From assembly GCF_964340395.1 (NCBI RefSeq), contig NC_135563.1, positions 4,683,422-4,694,421 of the forward strand: a stretch of DNA of 11,000 nucleotides, in the 5' to 3' direction. Below are positions 1 to 11,000 of this stretch, piece after piece. Source of the stretch: Glandiceps talaboti (lineage: Eukaryota > Hemichordata > Enteropneusta > Spengelidae). Position numbers and translations under genes: made by a program. Numbering within the stretch: the stretch's first letter is position 1; every line of letters starts with the position of its first letter. The notes beneath the pieces are model-generated. The model was not told the DNA's origin. It saw nothing but the letters and a program-made list of their open reading frames with translations, and searched no databases.

Positions 1-2190
1 TACACAAAATACACTTTTCTAGCTTCTTTTCTCGACTCGACAATTTGCACGCAAATTTAAAGCCAAAGAACCCAATATTTTTTTTGAAATTAAAGTTACA
101 GAAACTAATTAAAAATATATAATAAATGCCAGTTACATCTGGCAATAACTTTACAAAAAACCTAATCAATTTTTAAAACAGTAAATGAAAGTGATTAGAT
201 TTCAATAATTGATTTTGAAAATATTATAGATTGTAATAAATACGATAAAAGCAGAAACTACTCAAAAAAAGACAAACGTTAGAGTTTATTAGTCATTGAA
301 AGGGTTATGTCACGTGGTCTAGGTGATGGTATTTTACGGCCTTTTGAGGTTTCCATATCTACAAGCATACAAGAGAAGTGTCAAGTATTGCAATTACCAG
401 TCGTAAATGTGAAAAAAGATCGCCGTGTTAGATAGAAATAGAAATACCTTTTGAATGAGAGAGCCATTACTTTGGCAACGGAAAAATAGCACCCTTTCTT
501 TGCACATAAGATAAATAAGTACCCACAATTTTGTTAAATTGCATTGTATACTTGTCAAGGAGTCAGCGTTGTTACTGGTTACTATCGAACAGGCACCTAC
601 ACGTGTTTTTACACCGAAGTGAAAATGCATAAATGCTAAATGCATGTACAGTTTATCGATCGATACGATGACACACGAGATTTTTTTTCACTTAGTATAC
701 TAGTAACTCGTTTTGGTATTTGTTTATCATCGTCAGAACACTTAAATTGCTGGAGGTCCAATGTGTTATAGAATAAAACAAACCCCTAACTTTTCTATGG
801 GTTCCGTATCGAATTCAACACAGTGAACAAGTCGTTTGGGATATTGTGCACAATCATTTATTACACAACGTGTTGACGAATAAAAACATTTCCATTACAA
901 TCAAACTTTATAGCAGCTGATTTTCTCCAAAACGTCTGTAATGTTGAATATTCCGTGTATAAATACGTTGTAGACGCTCGAACGTAAGCTTATGTAACAA
1001 TAGGTTGAGATTTATTCTAAATCTCCGAGGAAATTGACTCTAAATCTCTTATTTTAGAGAAGGGATTGCACGTATCTAAGAAATCGCTGGGATAACATAT
1101 TATTACCTTTACACTAAAAACATACATGTTGTGTTAACGTTCTCTTGTTAACATCAAACTTAATTCCAAGCTACATACGTGTTGTAGAAAAATAGAAATA
1201 AATTGTTTTTTGGACACCAAGTTAATTCTATTGTTAGAAGAAGCGATCATTTCTTTGCAGTGGCGTTTGCTGATGAGAGGTCACCTTTGGAAAAAAAATC
1301 ACATACTGCATGGCAACATATGATGTTTATTCCAGTTGGAAACTGATTTATAAGTTTCTATTGACACAATCTGTTTGAGTACAATGCGAGGTAATTTATT
1401 TGACAATGCGTTACATGAATGCATTGATATACATATGTGATATATGTATACAGGATCTTTTCTAGTCGACTGAAGCTTAGTTAGTTCGTCACTAAGAATC
1501 ACTGGCTTGTACAATTTGTCATAGCAACGCCAAATGTGAATAATGTGACGCGTGTTGTGTGATAACTGCAGTGATGCTAGAAGTACGCTTTATAACCCCT
1601 AAAAACCTCTTTCAGAGCTGTGATATATTATCTGTCGAGTAGATCTTACATCAAAACAGGAACAGCCTATAGGTGATTTGGAGAATAAATTTGATCTTTT
1701 CGTCAATATCTCAGTTCATCCCTAGGTGAACGTGAACAGCTGATTGTGCCTCTCGTTGACTGCTGTTTCTAGACGTATGTAAATATTTGTTTTAATGAGT
1801 TTTCTGTAAAAACTGCTATAATGAACGCACGCATCAAGAATTTTCCGAACAGACATTGGGACCTTTGCTCCATGTCGCATTTCATTACATAATAAAACCA
1901 CATTACATTGACCCCTATGGTATTGCAGTATGTAATTAGATATCTCTTTGGATAAACTTTTATTAGATTCTCATAGCATCATTCGAATGTAAATATATTA
2001 CTAATTCTAACATTAATTGCTTTCATTGCATTCAGCCTTTCAGTAGTGTATATGTAGGAAATAGCTGTGTCTTTGCCGAGTGATTTTCACATCATTTCAT
2101 GAGTTAGTATTTACAATTGCAGTTGATATATATCATATACTATTATATACGTTTATATGTATTATATATTTGTGTCTCTGTACATATGTC
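1..2190. other. AT-rich region without a convincing gene
   Basis: I see no ORF here with recognisable protein similarity, and no RNA gene or structured repeat of note. The predicted minus-strand peptides at 394-645 and 1299-1514 look like chance ORFs, lacking domains, sensible flanks or splice context. A plus-strand stretch open from 1188 to 1346 has a fair splice acceptor (pyrimidine-rich, ending in CAG at 1260) and a less AT-biased peptide, but I do not recognise it. A small hairpin lies at 1428-1450 (9-bp arms TATACATAT/ATATGTATA around a 5-nt loop). The region is best read as intergenic or intronic. Confidence 0.6.
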
Positions 2191-2227
<37 letters not shown>

Positions 2228-2396
2228 ATGTATGTATGTATGTATGTATGTATGTATGTATACATGCATGCCTATGTATGTATGTATGTATGTATGTATG
2301 TATGTATGTATGTATGTATGTATGTATGTATGTATGTATGTATGTATGCCTCTCTGTCTGCCTGTCGACGTCTGTCGATGTATATGTATATGTATA

Positions 2397-2441
<45 letters not shown>

Positions 2442-2442
2442 G
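2191..2442. repeat. Compound microsatellite (TG)(TATG)(TATG)(TGTATA)(TCTG)
   Basis: The tract is built of successive simple repeats: (TG)10 at 2191-2210, about 12.5 units of TATG at 2211-2260, an interruption TACATGCATGCC at 2261-2272, 19 units of TATG at 2273-2348, a degenerate CTG/TCG-rich spacer at 2349-2378, a short TGTATA stretch to about 2398, and (TCTG)11 at 2399-2442. All the long translations that cross it (repeats of MYVC, IHTY or TDRQ type on both strands) are products of the repeat and should not be annotated as genes. The purity of the long TATG and TCTG blocks suggests recent slippage, so length variation between individuals is likely. Confidence 0.97.
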
Positions 2443-5000
2443 ATAATAACTGTCTGAAATGTTGAATTTTTGCATTATAACTTCTGAACATCCAAATGTT
2501 CCAAAATAACGCAGTATAAGCTACAGAATAATCCCTAAGTGTGTAATGTCATCAGATTAATACTTGTCACCATCAATTCTACCTAACCAAGTATCAGCAA
2601 AGTTTAAACAGTTTATTTCCAAGGCACAATATAGATTTATCTAGTTATGATTTAATTGTTATAAAAAAAAGTGCCACTGTGCATTTGCATTCATACAGGT
2701 TGAAGTGTTCATAGACATGGCTCCTCTTCGTTTTATATACAGAACATCGCATTAGACTTTTAATTGAGTGGTGCTGGTCATGTTAGCAAATGTTCCTGTG
2801 ATCATCTGAAGGATAACCAAACTTCGAGATTTCTCCCCTTCTTTATTTTGTAAATTTACTCGGCACCATACAGCGGGGTTCCTAAAAATAAAAGGAAACT
2901 TGTTTTTTGGTTTACTTTTGACTCGGGGATGACTTTATAGTCGCGCCTAGCGCCTACAACGAAGAGCTCAAAACCGAAAGGAAATAAATCGATATTTAGA
3001 CAAGTCCATAATCTAATCTTGAAAATAGTGACAACAAATATTACCAATGGTTGCTATAGAAATCCTCATATTTTATGTTTCGTTATCGTATGCGAACATC
3101 GCATCAAATTTAATTTTCCACGCGATCTCTTTCCGCAATTCAAATTTCTGTACAAAACGGTTATATTTGAAATATCTCATTAATGCTGTATTCATGACAG
3201 AGTAAACAGACACGGCTTTCATTTCCTATCCATTAGACGACCACATCGATTTGCTAAAAAAGACTGACAGGCCTTTTAATGAAAACTTGTTTTTTTTTCT
3301 TTTTCAAAACATGAAAATTTGAATTGTATCGGTGATATGAGGTCACATTTCTATAAGCACAACCGTTATGAATCGGTACTTCCGGTTTCGTTTCAATTGA
3401 ATTCTAGTGAATGAACCAGTTACCAGGGAATATTAAACACAATTACATCTATACAACTGTGAGGATGCTAGCAGCACCGGCACGCTACAAAAAGAAGTAA
3501 TAAAGGATGATGAATCGAACAAACTCGCTTTCACTATTCAATTTCCAATTTGCTGCATGGACATGAAGAATCAGACGAGAGGGAAACATGATGGTTTTCT
3601 ACTTTAAACTCTTTTTACATGCAGTATCCTCTCTGCGTGGTACCAACGCACTCAGTGCAAATGACAAAATTACACATCGTCGCTCTAAAGATTCTCCTTT
3701 CTCGCTGTGCTGTATTGAAGAGGCATTTGCCGACGAATACTGAATCGTCGTCTTTGCTGTTCAGTTGGTCACTTGGGAATAGAACCCCAGTTCATTATCT
3801 CACCAAAAAAGACCTATTTAGTTACCAAAATATAATTATGTGATGCTATTCTCGGCATTTTCGACAGACACCTTGGGGCTTATCCCCTCGGTGACAAAAT
3901 AGTCAGTGTATCCAATACTTTAACACCTGATGCTTCTTTTTTGACATTGAGACAGTCTTCTGGAGATGTCTTTTTGTATCAGATATTGATGGTGCGGTTT
4001 CATCTCAAGAGATACCCTGTTTTGCTGTTAGTTGGATCATTTGATACTTTAATTCTCTGTTTTTTCTGAAGGTCAGTGTCAGCCGACACATTGCACTCCC
4101 ACCAAACATTATTTATTACAAGTGTGAATAGATAGCACATTTAATGTTCCTGGGAGTTCTTTCTCGTTGCAGAATTAACCAATTGGGGTATATTTTTTCA
4201 TTCGGGGAATACGGTAAATAGCCCTTGAGGTTAAAGGTCACTTTAAACTATTCCATTTCACGAGATAAACAAACAGTTGGCGCCTAAAACCACTGACATT
4301 TTGGCGCAGGTAAGATGTCAGTCACAAATGTGACATAAAATCAAACATTATGATCAGTACTTCTGTGTCTAGTAAACGTTGACAAATGTGTTATTTAATG
4401 ATAAGAACTTTTGAATGCGTTTGGTGACGAATTTCAAAATAACCCCAAAAGATCTAGACATTGCGATTTTGTACCTTCATTTAATATTTATAATTATAAA
4501 AAACTAGTCCATCGTATAACTCGACGCACATTTTACAAGCATTGCTACTTTCTTACTTATCGTCTGGCGTGACAAAAAAAATTAATAATAGCTTCAATTT
4601 ATTTTTCGACCTGAAAAATATTTATTATAAGGGCAACATTTGCATTTTAATCTAAAGGGGTAGGTCACCTCTAAGGTTGGCTCACGCAAAGGAAGGGTAT
4701 TTTTCATACCAGACCATGAGGTGTAACAGTATTAGGAACTTTTTTCGGGCCTCACTGTAAATTGTAGCACTATTTGTGAAAGTTTAATCTGGCAGACGAC
4801 GTTCTGTTTCCGGTTAACTTGCATTATATACATGACTCACCTCCACTAATGCAGTTCCACGGCAGCAAATTCAGGGACCAGGGAGATGTCTCACTGTTTA
4901 CAGTTCTGACACCTTATGTGCCTGAAATTGTAATTACTACCGTAGTAATCTATTTACAAAAGGATACTTTAATTCGTTCTCTTTTTACGTCTCGTGGCAG
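2443..5000. other. Region without a recognised gene
   Basis: No domain is recognisable in any frame I examined. Several open stretches of 50-75 codons occur: plus strand 3047-3205 with a hydrophobic N-terminus, plus 3437-3607, plus 3619-3843 and minus 2856-3047. None has a family I recognise, and each is within what chance allows. A textbook splice-donor string (CAG/GTAAGA) is present at 4307-4313 and a fair acceptor ends at 4172, but the 137 bp between them carry stops in all three plus frames, so they do not define a coding exon. An untranslated or non-coding RNA exon cannot be excluded. Confidence 0.5.
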
Positions 5001-5012
5001 ATCTCGCGAGAT
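5001..5012. promoter_or_regulatory. TCTCGCGAGA palindrome, BANP-type promoter motif
   Basis: A perfect 12-bp palindrome (ATCTCGCGAGAT) contains the decamer TCTCGCGAGA at 5002-5011. In animals this decamer is a known promoter element, bound by BANP and earlier linked to Kaiso, usually lying close to transcription starts. Here it lies 139 bp upstream of an ATG in reasonable context at 5151 that opens a SAP-like peptide, so position and content agree with a core promoter for that ORF. Two CpG dinucleotides are kept in an otherwise CpG-poor, AT-rich background. A chance palindrome is possible, and promoter activity is inferred, not seen. Confidence 0.4.
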
Positions 5013-5150
5013 ATGCGAATATGCCTAGCAATGGTTGTTAAGCACGTGTCTGCAGTCAAGCTTTCACCGTGGCTATGTCTGTTTACATGAAAGCCAGCAC
5101 GTTCGTCTGAAATTACTACGTTTTGTGACCATCTCCAACCACAAATCGTC

Positions 5151-5255
5151 ATGGAAAACATCGAAGTTTTGAAAGTACCCGAACTAAAGATCATGTTACG
5201 AAACTTTGGCGTGACACCAAGCAGTACACCTTCTTCAGGTCACTGGAACGGCTAG
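5151..5255 (+). CDS. Short SAP-like ORF; first exon or broken gene
   Basis: The 34-codon ORF starts at ATG 5151 (context CGTCATGG, with G at +4) and ends at TAG 5253-5255. Residues 6-21 read VLKVPELKIMLRNFGV, which fits helix 1 and the turn of a SAP motif (consensus L-x-V-x-E-L-K-x-x-L-R-x-x-G). SAP motifs bind AT-rich DNA and occur in chromatin, DNA-repair and some transposon-linked proteins. The second SAP helix is missing in this frame. It may continue in a second plus frame open through 5338, which reads DTKQYTFFRSLERLVPEP from about 5208 and resembles the T-K-x-x-L-x-x-x-L-x-x-L half of SAP. Reaching that frame needs a net 1-nt insertion, so this could be a frameshifted relic. Alternatively CAG/GTCACT at 5236-5244 could be a weak splice donor, making it a first exon. 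The TCTCGCGAGA motif upstream supports a real gene start. Which protein it belongs to is unknown. Confidence 0.35.
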   Translation: MENIEVLKVPELKIMLRNFGVTPSSTPSSGHWNG

Positions 5256-5431
5256 TGCCAGAACCCGCGATATTTCTCGTCGCTGAACATTTCCCAACAA
5301 ATAAATCAAACAGAATAAACGCTTCCACTCTACCTTAAAACACTAAATGGAAATAGTTTATCTCACTTCTCGTGAATCGCACAACTATTCAAAAAGTTTC
5401 CGTATGCTTATTATCTATAGATGCATTCTGC

Positions 5432-5560
5432 GGGTCCGACTAATTACTGCCCGAGACCGCCCGAGGTGAAAAGTAGACTGCCCGAGGTGAAACCCCAGGG
5501 GTTCAACTACTGTTATAAGTTGATATCTAAATAACCCTAATCATAACTAGTATATATTGA
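5432..5560 (+). repeat. Left inverted-repeat arm with three decamers
   Basis: This is the left arm of the foldback element. It holds three copies of the decamer ACYGCCCGAG: at 5446-5455 and 5456-5465 in tandem, and at 5477-5486 after an 11-bp insert GTGAAAAGTAG. The second and third copies are each followed by GGTGAAA, so a duplication within the arm is likely. A small perfect hairpin, AACCCC-A-GGGGTT, lies at 5491-5503. The last part, with CCCTAA and TATATATTGA, pairs with the inner part of the right arm. Confidence 0.85.
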
Positions 5561-5580
5561 TCCTAAACACAATAATTCAA

Positions 5581-5625
5581 GACAAGACAAGACAAGACAA
5601 GACAAGACAAGACAACACAACACAA
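5581..5625 (+). repeat. (GACAA)7(CACAA)2 pentanucleotide microsatellite
   Basis: Seven perfect GACAA units (5581-5615) run into two CACAA units (5616-5625), just inside the left arm of the foldback element. The minus-strand peptide crossing it, ending in repeated LSCLV, is a repeat artefact. Confidence 0.95.
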
Positions 5626-5933
5626 CATGGGCTCACGCATAGTGCTCGCCGACCTCAACCATGGTCGAAAAAATAGCTGTGAAGTCACTCTCACAAGTCG
5701 ACTAAAATGCATAGGAGCAACTGAAACATCTACAGACCATATCTTTCTTTCTTTCAAATATAGCCTAAAACACACGTGAGCGGCCAGTCTTGCCTCGAAC
5801 GATTAATTACAAAGTCATGATCATGATCAACTGAGTCAACCGTGAAACTATAGACAAGTGCGTTACACTAACAAGTTATTCTGTGACCGAAAGACATCAA
5901 TCGGGACCACAAATTATTCTGCTTTATGTCATT

Positions 5934-6066
5934 ATATACTGTTTATGGTTAGGGATATTTAGATATCATCTGATAGTAGTTGAACCCCTGGTTTTACCTC
6001 AGAAAGTCTATTTTTTTTGTCTTGGGCAGTCTTGGGCGGTCTCTGGCAGTTATTAGTACAGGACCA
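5934..6066 (-). repeat. Right inverted-repeat arm with three tandem decamers
   Basis: Read on the minus strand, this arm repeats the left arm from its outer end inwards. It carries three directly adjacent decamers at 6021-6030, 6031-6040 and 6041-6050 (minus strand ACTGCCAGAG, ACCGCCCAAG, ACTGCCCAAG). A T-run at 6011-6018 (A-rich on the minus strand) and the shared GGGGTTCAACTACT block follow. The three decamers are contiguous here, but the third is displaced in the left arm, so the right arm may preserve the older arrangement. Confidence 0.85.
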
Positions 6067-6362
6067 CATTTGGCCCAACGGACACGGTACAATTCTCAGT
6101 CATGTGTAACTTCCAATAAGTCATGAGTCCACCTTCCGCCTGTATCTCAAGATTGAGTGTAAAAGTTGTACTGTATTGAAGAGCAAACTTAAAACATCTG
6201 AGAATAGATCAGGCAAAATTCTGGCACGTCTTCTATCAAGTCTGTCTATGTACGACGTGCATTTGATATGACGCGATGACGTATTTTCGGATGCAGGGAC
6301 TACGTACATGTACAGTGCATGGTAATAGACTTGGCCTATTTTCAAACATTCACAGTTCAATA

Positions 6363-6637
6363 CTATGAGCCATAGCACTTGAAGGTACTGGGGTCGGGGT
6401 AATCGTCTGTCGGTCCCTTTCCTCCGACCAAGTGTAGCGAGCATACGAAAGCATATGCCTTGCTATTGATACTATATGTACGCCAAAGTTATCACCCAGG
6501 GAACAGGCCTTTATCCAATGCTGGAATTTCTCCGGTTGTGTTTTTGGTTTTGAGAATCTTATGAAGTGACCACTATCCATGTAGTCTTGTTCATAATATC
6601 AGGAATCCGACTTACATTCTCCATAAATTATGCACAT
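6363..6637 (-). pseudogene. THAP zinc-finger domain relic (stop plus frameshift)
   Basis: THAP domains are C2CH zinc fingers that bind DNA; they occur in host regulators and at the N-terminus of P-like and some Harbinger-like transposases. On the minus strand an ATG at 6637 opens MCIIYGECKSDS, giving the first Cys pair (codons at 6634-6632 and 6616-6614). A TGA at 6601-6599 follows, easily explained by CGA (Arg) to TGA. The same frame continues with HFIRFSKPKTQPEKFQHWIK, matching the conserved F-x-x-F-P-K...P-x-x-x-x-x-W-I-K-A core, with the usual Pro after the second Phe replaced by Ser. After about 6479 the match moves to another frame reading AFVCSLHLVGGKGPTDDYPD, which holds the C-x2-H pair (Cys 6443-6441, His 6434-6432) and the typical post-domain tail, ending at TAG 6365-6363. 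The 170 nt between the second and third Cys are not a multiple of three, which confirms a net frameshift. The Cys pair spacing (x5) is one longer than usual. No transposase or other downstream domain is recognisable, so this is a dead fragment. Confidence 0.75.
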
Positions 6638-7466
6638 CGTTTTACAACCATACTTTTAAAGTTTGATTCACTTGATCGATCATACACTATGGGTGAGGAT
6701 GACGTTGACAACAATGTTATATCGTTGCTAAGCGGTTGACACTTCAGCTTGACCACCCTCGTGTGGTTGCTATGGACTCAATGGCTCACGCGGGATCTCG
6801 TGGGATCTACCCCGAGACGAAAAATGGCTTATTTGGTAACACGTGTTTGTTATTTTACCTGATTAATGATAACGTTATGTTGATTAATTTCATTAATAAG
6901 TCTCTGGTTAATTTGGAATTCTTACAGGTGTAATTAATCAACTTGAAGGCAGACTACGTTAAAAAACACACAAATTGTTAGACAAGTCACGTACTCCATT
7001 AATCTTCTTCATCTTACATCATCCAGTGTTTTACGATGAATTCGAGAATTTCAGTAATGGATACATATTCTTAGATAAATGGTATTGGTATACCGGTATA
7101 AGAGAATCATGAGAAGAAGGCATGATATGTGACAGTGTAACAAATCAAATCTGTAGTTTATTTTGCCTTGTGGAATTGGGCAAGTTGTTAAAGATGGGAT
7201 AGCGACAGTCATGTTACCAGGAGACAAGCACGATAACCAATACAAACATTTAAAATATTGCTGTCCAACAGGAATAGTATATAATGGTAAATTAAGACAG
7301 TGTCTTTTTAGTTAAAGTCTGGCCTTGATATATGTTCAATGCCATACACGTGTATGAAAGTCAGAATGTAACTTCTAAGCTGTATGAATTCGACATCTTG
7401 TCGACTATGGGATACAGAAAGTGATAGTTTGTTTCGGTTCTAGTCATAAAGTACGAGAAGGAGATT
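6638..7466. other. Gene-free stretch with a small CpG-rich open patch
   Basis: From about 6689 to 6850 the sequence is less AT-rich and retains several CpGs. An ATG at 6689 opens a 16-codon peptide (MGEDDVDNNVISLLSG), and other frames stay open to 6833 and 6933. I recognise no family. Since it lies just upstream of the THAP relic on the opposite strand, it could be the relic's old 5' flank or a broken first exon. The minus-strand ORF at 7051-7245 has no recognisable content. Two short perfect palindromes occur: TATACCGGTATA at 7089-7100 and CATACACGTGTATG at 7343-7356, the latter centred on an E-box. Confidence 0.45.
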
Positions 7467-7537
7467 GTATGTATGTATGTATGTATGTATGTATGTATGT
7501 ATGTATGTATGTATGTATGTATGTATGTATGTATGTA

Positions 7538-7584
<47 letters not shown>

Positions 7585-7614
7585 ATGTATGTATGTATGT
7601 ATGTATGTATGTAT
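7467..7614. repeat. Compound microsatellite (GTAT)19-(GT)13-(GTAT)12
   Basis: A pure tetranucleotide block of 19 GTAT units (7467-7542) is followed by about 13 GT units (7543-7568) and then by 12 further GTAT units (7567-7614). All long IHTY, MYVC and HTHT peptides across it, on both strands, are repeat artefacts. The motif and strand are the same as in the tract at 2191-2442. The block lengths (19 and about 12 units) are also the same, but in a different order around the GT run. Confidence 0.97.
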
Positions 7615-7757
7615 GCATTCATGTAGGTACAATGTAGGTAGGTAGGTAGGTATGTCTATTTGTCTGTCTGGAGGTAGGTAGGTAGGTATGTATGTGTTGG
7701 GGTGGGGTGGGTTGGTGGATGGATGTGTGGGTAAGTAGGTAGGAGGGAGGTAGGTAT
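7615..7757 (+). repeat. Degenerate GGTA/GGGT G-rich repeat tail
   Basis: Short runs of GGTA (7635-7651, 7673-7688 and 7735-7756), a few TCTG units and a G-rich core follow the microsatellite. The core at 7699-7731 has GGGG, GGGG and GGG separated by single T bases, then another GGG 17 nt later, so a G-quadruplex on the plus strand is possible. The C-rich minus strand gives a false proline- and threonine-rich peptide. This looks like slippage products that diverged from the neighbouring repeat. Confidence 0.85.

Positions 7758-11000
<3,243 letters not shown>

Larger units (their letters stand above)
5432..6066. mobile_element. Non-autonomous foldback/MITE-like DNA element
   Basis: Two long inverted arms, about 5432-5560 and 5934-6066, face each other across roughly 370 bp. 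The outer ends pair as GGGTCC.ACTAATTACTGCC against TGGTCC.TACTAATAACTGCC; the inner parts share GGGGTTCAACTACT, then TGATATCTAAATA and CCCTAA. The arms look well over 75% alike by eye, with small indels. No transposase-like ORF lies between them, so the element would depend on enzymes made elsewhere. The flanks give a possible 8-bp target duplication, CATTCTGC (5424-5431) against CATTTGGC (6067-6074), matching at 6 of 8 bases. An 8-bp duplication would suit hAT, P or Merlin-type elements, but two mismatches leave the superfamily open. The arm divergence suggests an old insertion. Confidence 0.75.

Noticed and set aside
1188-1346. Plus-strand open stretch with an acceptor at 1260, reading AFADERSPLEKKSHTAWQHM
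   Set aside because: Composition is somewhat protein-like, but there is no recognised family and no partner exon, and the length is compatible with chance.
2080-2491. Six overlapping ORFs on both strands rich in MYVC, IHTY or TDRQ repeats
   Set aside because: They are translations of the TG/TATG/TCTG microsatellite, open in many frames because the repeat unit contains no stop.
2856-3047. 63-codon minus-strand ORF ending in LFLGTPLYGAE
   Set aside because: It has no domain or homologue I can name; a slightly GC-richer patch explains the lack of stops.
3047-3205. 52-codon plus-strand ORF with a signal-peptide-like N-terminus (MVAIEILIFYVSLSYANIAS) and a good start context
   Set aside because: Hydrophobic peptides arise easily from AT-rich DNA. 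No conserved motif, cysteine pattern or neighbouring gene supports it.
3437-3607. Plus-strand open stretch reading EDASSTGTLQKEVIKDDESN
   Set aside because: It is acidic and low in AT bias, but has no ATG near its start, no clear splice sites and no family that I recognise.
3770-3792. tRNA B-box-like string on the minus strand (GGGGTTCTATTCCC), suggesting a tRNA or SINE
   Set aside because: The T-arm does not pair properly, and I found no A box or acceptor stem at the expected distance.
4173-4309. Possible exon bounded by an acceptor ending at 4172 and a consensus donor CAG/GTAAGA
   Set aside because: All three plus frames contain stops, so it cannot be an internal coding exon. Non-coding exon status cannot be shown from sequence.
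5563-5775. 70-codon minus-strand ORF inside the foldback element
   Set aside because: Its C-terminus is the GACAA repeat in translation and the rest matches no transposase family that I recognise.
5817-5830. Short palindrome TGATCATGATCA inside the foldback element
   Set aside because: At 12 bp and made of a repeated TGATCA-like unit, it needs no special explanation.
6121-6444. 107-codon minus-strand ORF overlapping the THAP relic
   Set aside because: Its first part is the THAP tail read in the wrong frame, and the remainder shows no transposase or other domain.

Overview
The window is AT-rich, intron-poor-looking and almost gene-free metazoan nuclear DNA, either intergenic or deep intronic. 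There is no dense set of long ORFs, no ribosome binding sites and no operon spacing, so it is not bacterial, phage or organellar. Long compound microsatellites, a foldback DNA element and a decayed THAP zinc finger all point to an animal genome. A marine invertebrate is my best guess, but the species cannot be fixed from the sequence alone.

Layout. 1-2190 is AT-rich with no convincing gene. 2191-2442 is a compound microsatellite (TG, TATG, TGTATA and TCTG tracts). 2443-5000 is again unremarkable, with only small uncertain ORFs. At 5001-5012 there is a palindrome containing TCTCGCGAGA, a known metazoan promoter motif. A short ORF starting at 5151 begins like a SAP DNA-binding domain but stops after 34 codons; another frame continues open to 5338, so it is either a first exon or a broken gene. 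5432-6066 is a non-autonomous foldback/MITE-like element with inverted repeats of about 130 bp. Each arm carries three copies of a decamer, and a (GACAA)7 microsatellite lies between the arms. 6363-6637, minus strand, is a THAP zinc-finger relic with one in-frame stop and one frameshift. 7467-7614 is a second TATG/GT/TATG microsatellite, followed by a G-rich degenerate GGTA tail to 7757. 8506-8610 is a (CA)n(TA)n tract. 8611-11000 holds no clear gene, only two weak minus-strand candidates near 9370-9567 and 10456-10668.

There is no set of genes working together. The common theme is mobile-element debris: a foldback element carrying no transposase, and a dead THAP domain of the kind found both in host regulators and in P-like or Harbinger-like transposases, about 300 bp away. 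A physical neighbourhood does not prove that the two are related. I see no intact undescribed system. The most informative features are the element with its decamer clusters, the THAP relic and the SAP-like ORF with its promoter motif.
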